Position numbers and translations under genes: made by a program | Source of the DNA: a virus | Reading direction: 5' to 3' (one strand) | Virus record (IMG/VR): IMGVR_UViG_3300015189_000123 | Location: 1 to 31,821 of that record | DNA: 31,821 bases | In this document: positions 29,045 to 31,821 of the stretch, one piece after another | How positions within the stretch are numbered: the stretch's first letter is position 1 | Layout: every line of letters begins with the position of its first letter | Notes under the pieces: generated by a model | Databases searched by the model: none | What the model was told of the DNA's origin: nothing | Seen by the model: the letters and a program-made list of their open reading frames with translations, nothing else

Positions 29045-29461
29045 ATGGCTAAACCCAACGAGCCCCCCAAGACCGAACCCACCACCGACGCCTCCGCCGC
29101 GTCTCTGCCTCAGACGACGGCCGACGTTGATGAGCTCGAGACGCTCAAGCGACGGCTCGAGCTGGAGCGTGGCAAGAATGAGAAGCTCCAGAGTAAGCTC
29201 GACCAGATCAACGTTGCCGCCGAGGATCTGAAGCACGGCGACGTGCTCGGCGAGGACGACACCCACGAGACCGTCGTGGTGCGCCGCCCCAAGGCCGCCA
29301 AACCGACGGGTCGCTACAAGGCCAAGCACTTCTATCGCTGCAGCCCCTTCAAGGGCGCCGAGGACGGGATGCTCCACCCGGGCAAGGTGTACACGCTGCT
29401 CGACGAGAAGATGGTCGAGCACGCGCTGCAGCACGGTGCCATCGAGCCGGAGCTCGCCTAA
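29045..29461 (+). CDS. Hypothetical head-region protein with coiled coil (138 aa)
   Basis: AAGGG precedes the ATG. Residues about 26-70 form a Glu/Leu/Lys coiled coil, and the C-terminal part (GRYKAKHFYRCSPFKGAEDG then MLHPGKVYTLLDEKMVEHAL) looks like a small beta unit for binding other head proteins. The position between capsid and gp36-like connector suggests a head-completion or decoration role, by location only. Confidence 0.55.
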   Translation: MAKPNEPPKTEPTTDASAASLPQTTADVDELETLKRRLELERGKNEKLQSKLDQINVAAEDLKHGDVLGEDDTHETVVVRRPKAAKPTGRYKAKHFYRCSPFKGAEDGMLHPGKVYTLLDEKMVEHALQHGAIEPELA

Positions 29462-29464
29462 CCG

Positions 29465-29944
29465 GTGTCGGCCTACTTCGACATGGCGGACATGGCCGCT
29501 ATCGTGGGGCAGGCCAACATCGACCGCTACTTCTCCGACGACGGCAGCGGCGTGGCCTTGACGTCCAACGTGGACGCCGCCATCTCCGCTGCCAGCGCGC
29601 TCGCCGATGGCGTGCTGATGCAGGGCGGGTGGGGCGCGTCGCAGCTCGCGACCATTGCCACCGACGACGTCATCAGGATGCACATCGCATGGATGGCCAT
29701 CCACTTCGGCGCGCGGCGCAAGCCCGAATGGCGCGACGACATGGGCCGCGCGCACTTCCACACTGAGTACACCGAGGCGATGGCGCACCTGAAGAATGTC
29801 GCCAAAGCCGACCTCAGATCGGTGAAGGAAACGACCGCCGGCACCAACGTTCAGGTGGGGGGACACCTGAACAGCGACTACGACCCGCCCACGTTCGTGT
29901 TTGCCGGCACAGACTCCAAGCCGGCTGGCTCGGGCGGCTTCTGA
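29465..29944 (+). CDS. Mu gp36-like (DUF1320) head-tail connector (159 aa)
   Basis: GTG start. The helical opening SAYFDMADMAAIVGQANIDR, a variable loop, then ALADGVLMQG and DDVIRMHIAWMAIHFGARRK follow the DUF1320/Mu gp36 plan, a helical-bundle adaptor that binds beneath the portal. Its stop overlaps the next ATG as TGATG. Length is typical. Confidence 0.7.
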   Translation: MSAYFDMADMAAIVGQANIDRYFSDDGSGVALTSNVDAAISAASALADGVLMQGGWGASQLATIATDDVIRMHIAWMAIHFGARRKPEWRDDMGRAHFHTEYTEAMAHLKNVAKADLRSVKETTAGTNVQVGGHLNSDYDPPTFVFAGTDSKPAGSGGF

Positions 29945-30387
29945 TGCCCGACGACACGAGCAGCAGCGTCAAGCTCGATTACAGCGAGCTGAAGACCCTA
30001 TTCCAAGACTTCGAGCGCGACATCCATGCGGGTCTGGCGAACGTCATGCCCGTCGCCGCCGAGATGCTGGTGTCGGCGGTGCAGGAGGAGTTCGACACCG
30101 AGGGCCACGGCATGTGGCCGGACTTGTCGCCGCTCACGCTGCAGCGTCGTCGCAAGGAAGGGCGCGGCGCCAAGATCCTGCAGGACACTGGGCGCGCCGC
30201 TGGCTCCATCACCCCGATGCATGGCGAAGACTTCGCCATGGCGTTCACCAACGTGCCCTACATGGTCTTCCACACGAGCGATCAGCCGCGCAGCAAGATC
30301 CCGCTGCGCAATCCCTTCGCTCTGTACGATGAGGACCGCGTGCAGGACGAGATCGCCGAGCTCATCCTGAAGGCGATCGCGCCATGA
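29944..30387 (+). CDS. Mu gpG-like virion morphogenesis protein (147 aa)
   Basis: Contains LVSAVQEEFDTEGHGMWPDL, SPLTLQRRRKEGRGAKILQD, TGRAAGSITPM and a PYMVFHTSDQPRSKIPLRNP stretch, the hallmark order of the Mu gpG/phage virion morphogenesis family (tail completion). The residues R-x-P-x-R-x-P-F and the LQDTG motif are as expected. Coupled by TGATG before and ATGA after. Confidence 0.85.
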   Translation: MPDDTSSSVKLDYSELKTLFQDFERDIHAGLANVMPVAAEMLVSAVQEEFDTEGHGMWPDLSPLTLQRRRKEGRGAKILQDTGRAAGSITPMHGEDFAMAFTNVPYMVFHTSDQPRSKIPLRNPFALYDEDRVQDEIAELILKAIAP

Positions 30388-31265
30388 GCATCGTCAACGA
30401 CGCCCGCGCCATCCTCGCCTGCCTGCAGCCGCTCACCGGGACGCGATCGAGCGGCAACGCGGTGGTCACGGCCTCGCCCGGGCCGACCGTCGTGCTCCCT
30501 GCGAACGCGTGCGCCGTGCCGGTGATCGGCGGGGCCATTCGCTACGACCGCATGGTCAAGGTCGCCAAGAACCCGGCGTCGTCGGCGGGGTGGACGGTGG
30601 GCACCGCGACCGTCGTGCCGATGATCAGCAACATCGGCGGGGCGGACATGAACCTCCCTGCGGGCACGCCGCTGCGCTGGTGGCCCGCGGTCCCGGGCGT
30701 CGAGGCCGTGAGCGCCGTCGACGGCTCGGGCATGACGGGCGGCACGCTGGCCACGGGCCTTACCGCCATCGCCCAGCTAGCCTTCTTCGAAGACCTTGCG
30801 GTGCCGAACCTGGGCGAGATGCTCGCCAAGGCCAGCATCTCGCGGTTCCCCGCCGTCGTCCTCGCGTGGGAGGGCTCGGGCGACTACTCGCCGATCGGGC
30901 GCGGGCAGTGGACGCAGCAGCAGCAGTGGGGGCTCTACGTGATCGCCAGCCGCAACGACGCGGAGGCGGCGCGCCGACTGGAGGGCGTGGTGCTGCTCGA
31001 TGCCGTGTGCGACCAGATCTGGGGGCAGCAGGAGGCGGACGGGTTTCACTTCTCGACGCCGAGCGGCGCCCAGATCACCGGACGCAAGATGCTCGGGGCG
31101 AGCGACCGGTTCTACGTGTACCGCGCGAGCTTCACGACCGGCTCGAGCTCCAACTTCAAGGAGACGCGCGCCTTCAACCCGTGGACCAAGACCAAGCTCA
31201 ACGCGAGCACCGCGGACGTGGTTCCCCTGCCGCTGATCGTCGACAACATCACGCCAAACACCTGA
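30384..31265 (+). CDS. Mu gp37-like tail-terminator/connector protein (293 aa)
   Basis: By order (after gp36-like and gpG-like genes, before gp38-like) and by the C-terminal half, VVLAWEGSGDYSPIGRGQWT, then LYVIASRNDAEAARRLEGVV and LDAVCDQIWG, this fits the Mu gp37/DUF1834-type tail terminator. The N-terminal 130 residues (PNACAVPVIGGAIRYDRMV and a long beta region) are longer than in typical members, a possible added domain. Assignment is moderate. Confidence 0.55.
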   Translation: MSIVNDARAILACLQPLTGTRSSGNAVVTASPGPTVVLPANACAVPVIGGAIRYDRMVKVAKNPASSAGWTVGTATVVPMISNIGGADMNLPAGTPLRWWPAVPGVEAVSAVDGSGMTGGTLATGLTAIAQLAFFEDLAVPNLGEMLAKASISRFPAVVLAWEGSGDYSPIGRGQWTQQQQWGLYVIASRNDAEAARRLEGVVLLDAVCDQIWGQQEADGFHFSTPSGAQITGRKMLGASDRFYVYRASFTTGSSSNFKETRAFNPWTKTKLNASTADVVPLPLIVDNITPNT

Positions 31266-31299
31266 GGTTTGGCCAGCAACCTGCCGGCCCCGGGGGCGC

Positions 31300-31620
31300 A
31301 TGCGAGCGTCCCTCAACGCCATGGCAGACCTGAAGATCGCTCTCTACGTGTCCTCGGTCGAGGGAAGGCACGTCCAACGCTACGGCTCCGAGACGATGAT
31401 CGGCGCGGTGATCGACCGCAGCGTCGACGGTCTCATCAAGTGGGACACCGACAAGGTCGTCGCCATCCCGGAGCCCGAGTACCAGACCTACCGCGCGGAG
31501 TACGACCGCCTGCTCAAAGAGGGCTCGCTGGTGCGCCGAACCGCAGCCGAATTCGCCGCGCACAACGACGCGCGCGACGAGCAGATCGAACAGAGCGCCG
31601 CCGACCAGGAGGAGAAGTAA
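31300..31620 (+). CDS. Mu gp38-like (DUF2635-type) small tail protein (99-106 aa)
   Basis: Located between the gp37-like gene and the sheath gene, the place of Mu gp38. The protein has IALYVSSVEGRHVQRYG, then a helical acidic C-terminus ending EQIEQSAADQEEK. Two starts are possible: 31300 (GGGGG upstream) and 31321 (no clear signal). The family call is mostly positional. Confidence 0.5.
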   Translation: MRASLNAMADLKIALYVSSVEGRHVQRYGSETMIGAVIDRSVDGLIKWDTDKVVAIPEPEYQTYRAEYDRLLKEGSLVRRTAAEFAAHNDARDEQIEQSAADQEEK

Positions 31621-31623
31621 GCC

Positions 31624-31821
31624 ATGGGCATCCAGCTCGCTGTCGCGCCGTCTATCAAAGGCCCGGGGCTCTACCTCACCGCCGACCTTCTCGCGGGCGC
31701 GAGCTCGCCCGGCACCGCGGCGCAGAAGGCCATCGTCATCGCGCCGCGCTCGAGCGCTGGCACCCTCACGGTCGACACCGAGGTGCGCCGCGCAGGCGGC
31801 GTGACCGACGGGCAGACCGCC
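31624..31821 (+). CDS. Probable tail sheath protein (partial, runs off window)
   Basis: GGAGGAGAAG six bases before the ATG is the strongest ribosome-binding site of the late operon, expected for a highly made sheath protein. The visible 66 residues (IKGPGLYLTADLLAG, then KAIVIAPRSSAGTL and VRRAGGVTDGQTA) match the N-terminal region of contractile sheath proteins and the gene order of Mu (gp39). It would indicate a contractile tail. Confidence 0.65.
   Translation, partial: MGIQLAVAPSIKGPGLYLTADLLAGASSPGTAAQKAIVIAPRSSAGTLTVDTEVRRAGGVTDGQTA

Noticed and set aside
1-31821. Integrase, attachment sites, tRNA genes, toxin-antitoxin pairs
   Set aside because: Looked for and not seen. No integrase or transposase motif, no clover-leaf and no boundary repeat could be supported.

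Overview
The window is one continuous stretch of a high-GC, tailed, contractile-tail (myovirus-type) phage genome or prophage. No tRNA, rRNA, housekeeping gene, integrase or Mu-type transposase is visible. The very high G+C and strong G/C third-position bias suggest a high-GC bacterial host. A deltaproteobacterial or myxobacterial host would fit the zinc-ribbon/sigma-like regulators, but that is inference only.

Layout: (1) Positions 1-9901 are an early arm read leftward. From the right it holds an XRE repressor (9299-9901), a degenerate ImmA/IrrE-like partner (8667-9023), small conserved phage proteins, a candidate single-strand annealing protein, an SbcD/Mre11 nuclease and an SbcC/Rad50 ATPase, then a run of overlapping small genes that leaves the window at position 1. 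One gene, a lipoprotein at 7738-8388, is read the other way inside this arm. Between SbcC and the next gene lie three copies of an unusual element: a GGCNN pentanucleotide array joined to a short hairpin whose stem shows compensatory base changes. (2) Positions 9902-10008 are the divergent immunity switch, facing a Cro-like gene at 10009. The 14-bp sequence ATAGGCTTGGTTAT lies between -35 and -10 of the Cro-side promoter and recurs in the same place in the promoter of 8391-8603. (3) Positions 10009-19343 are a rightward early/middle operon in which nearly every gene overlaps the next by ATGA or GTGA. It carries small membrane and zinc-ribbon proteins, a Dam-like adenine methyltransferase, a sigma-region-4-like protein, a replication initiator plus DnaB-type helicase, a deoxyribosyltransferase-like enzyme, an HNH endonuclease, a PD-(D/E)XK nuclease and RusA. 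(4) Positions 19602-31821 are the late operon: small and large terminase, a second zinc-ribbon/sigma-like protein, a portal fused to a Mu F-like head protein, Mu-like protease/scaffold with a nested start, capsid decoration protein, major capsid protein, a terminator, and Mu gp36/gpG/gp37/gp38-like connector proteins, ending in the start of a probable tail sheath gene.

The genes work together as follows. The repressor/Cro switch sets lysis or lysogeny. SbcCD plus the annealing protein, RusA and the PD-(D/E)XK nuclease form a recombination set. The initiator and DnaB-like helicase copy the genome, the terminase packages it, and the Mu-like morphogenesis block builds head and tail. Packaging by terminase, with a Mu-like head but no Mu transposase in view, marks this as a mosaic phage. 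All functional names are from sequence pattern recognition; no database search was run.
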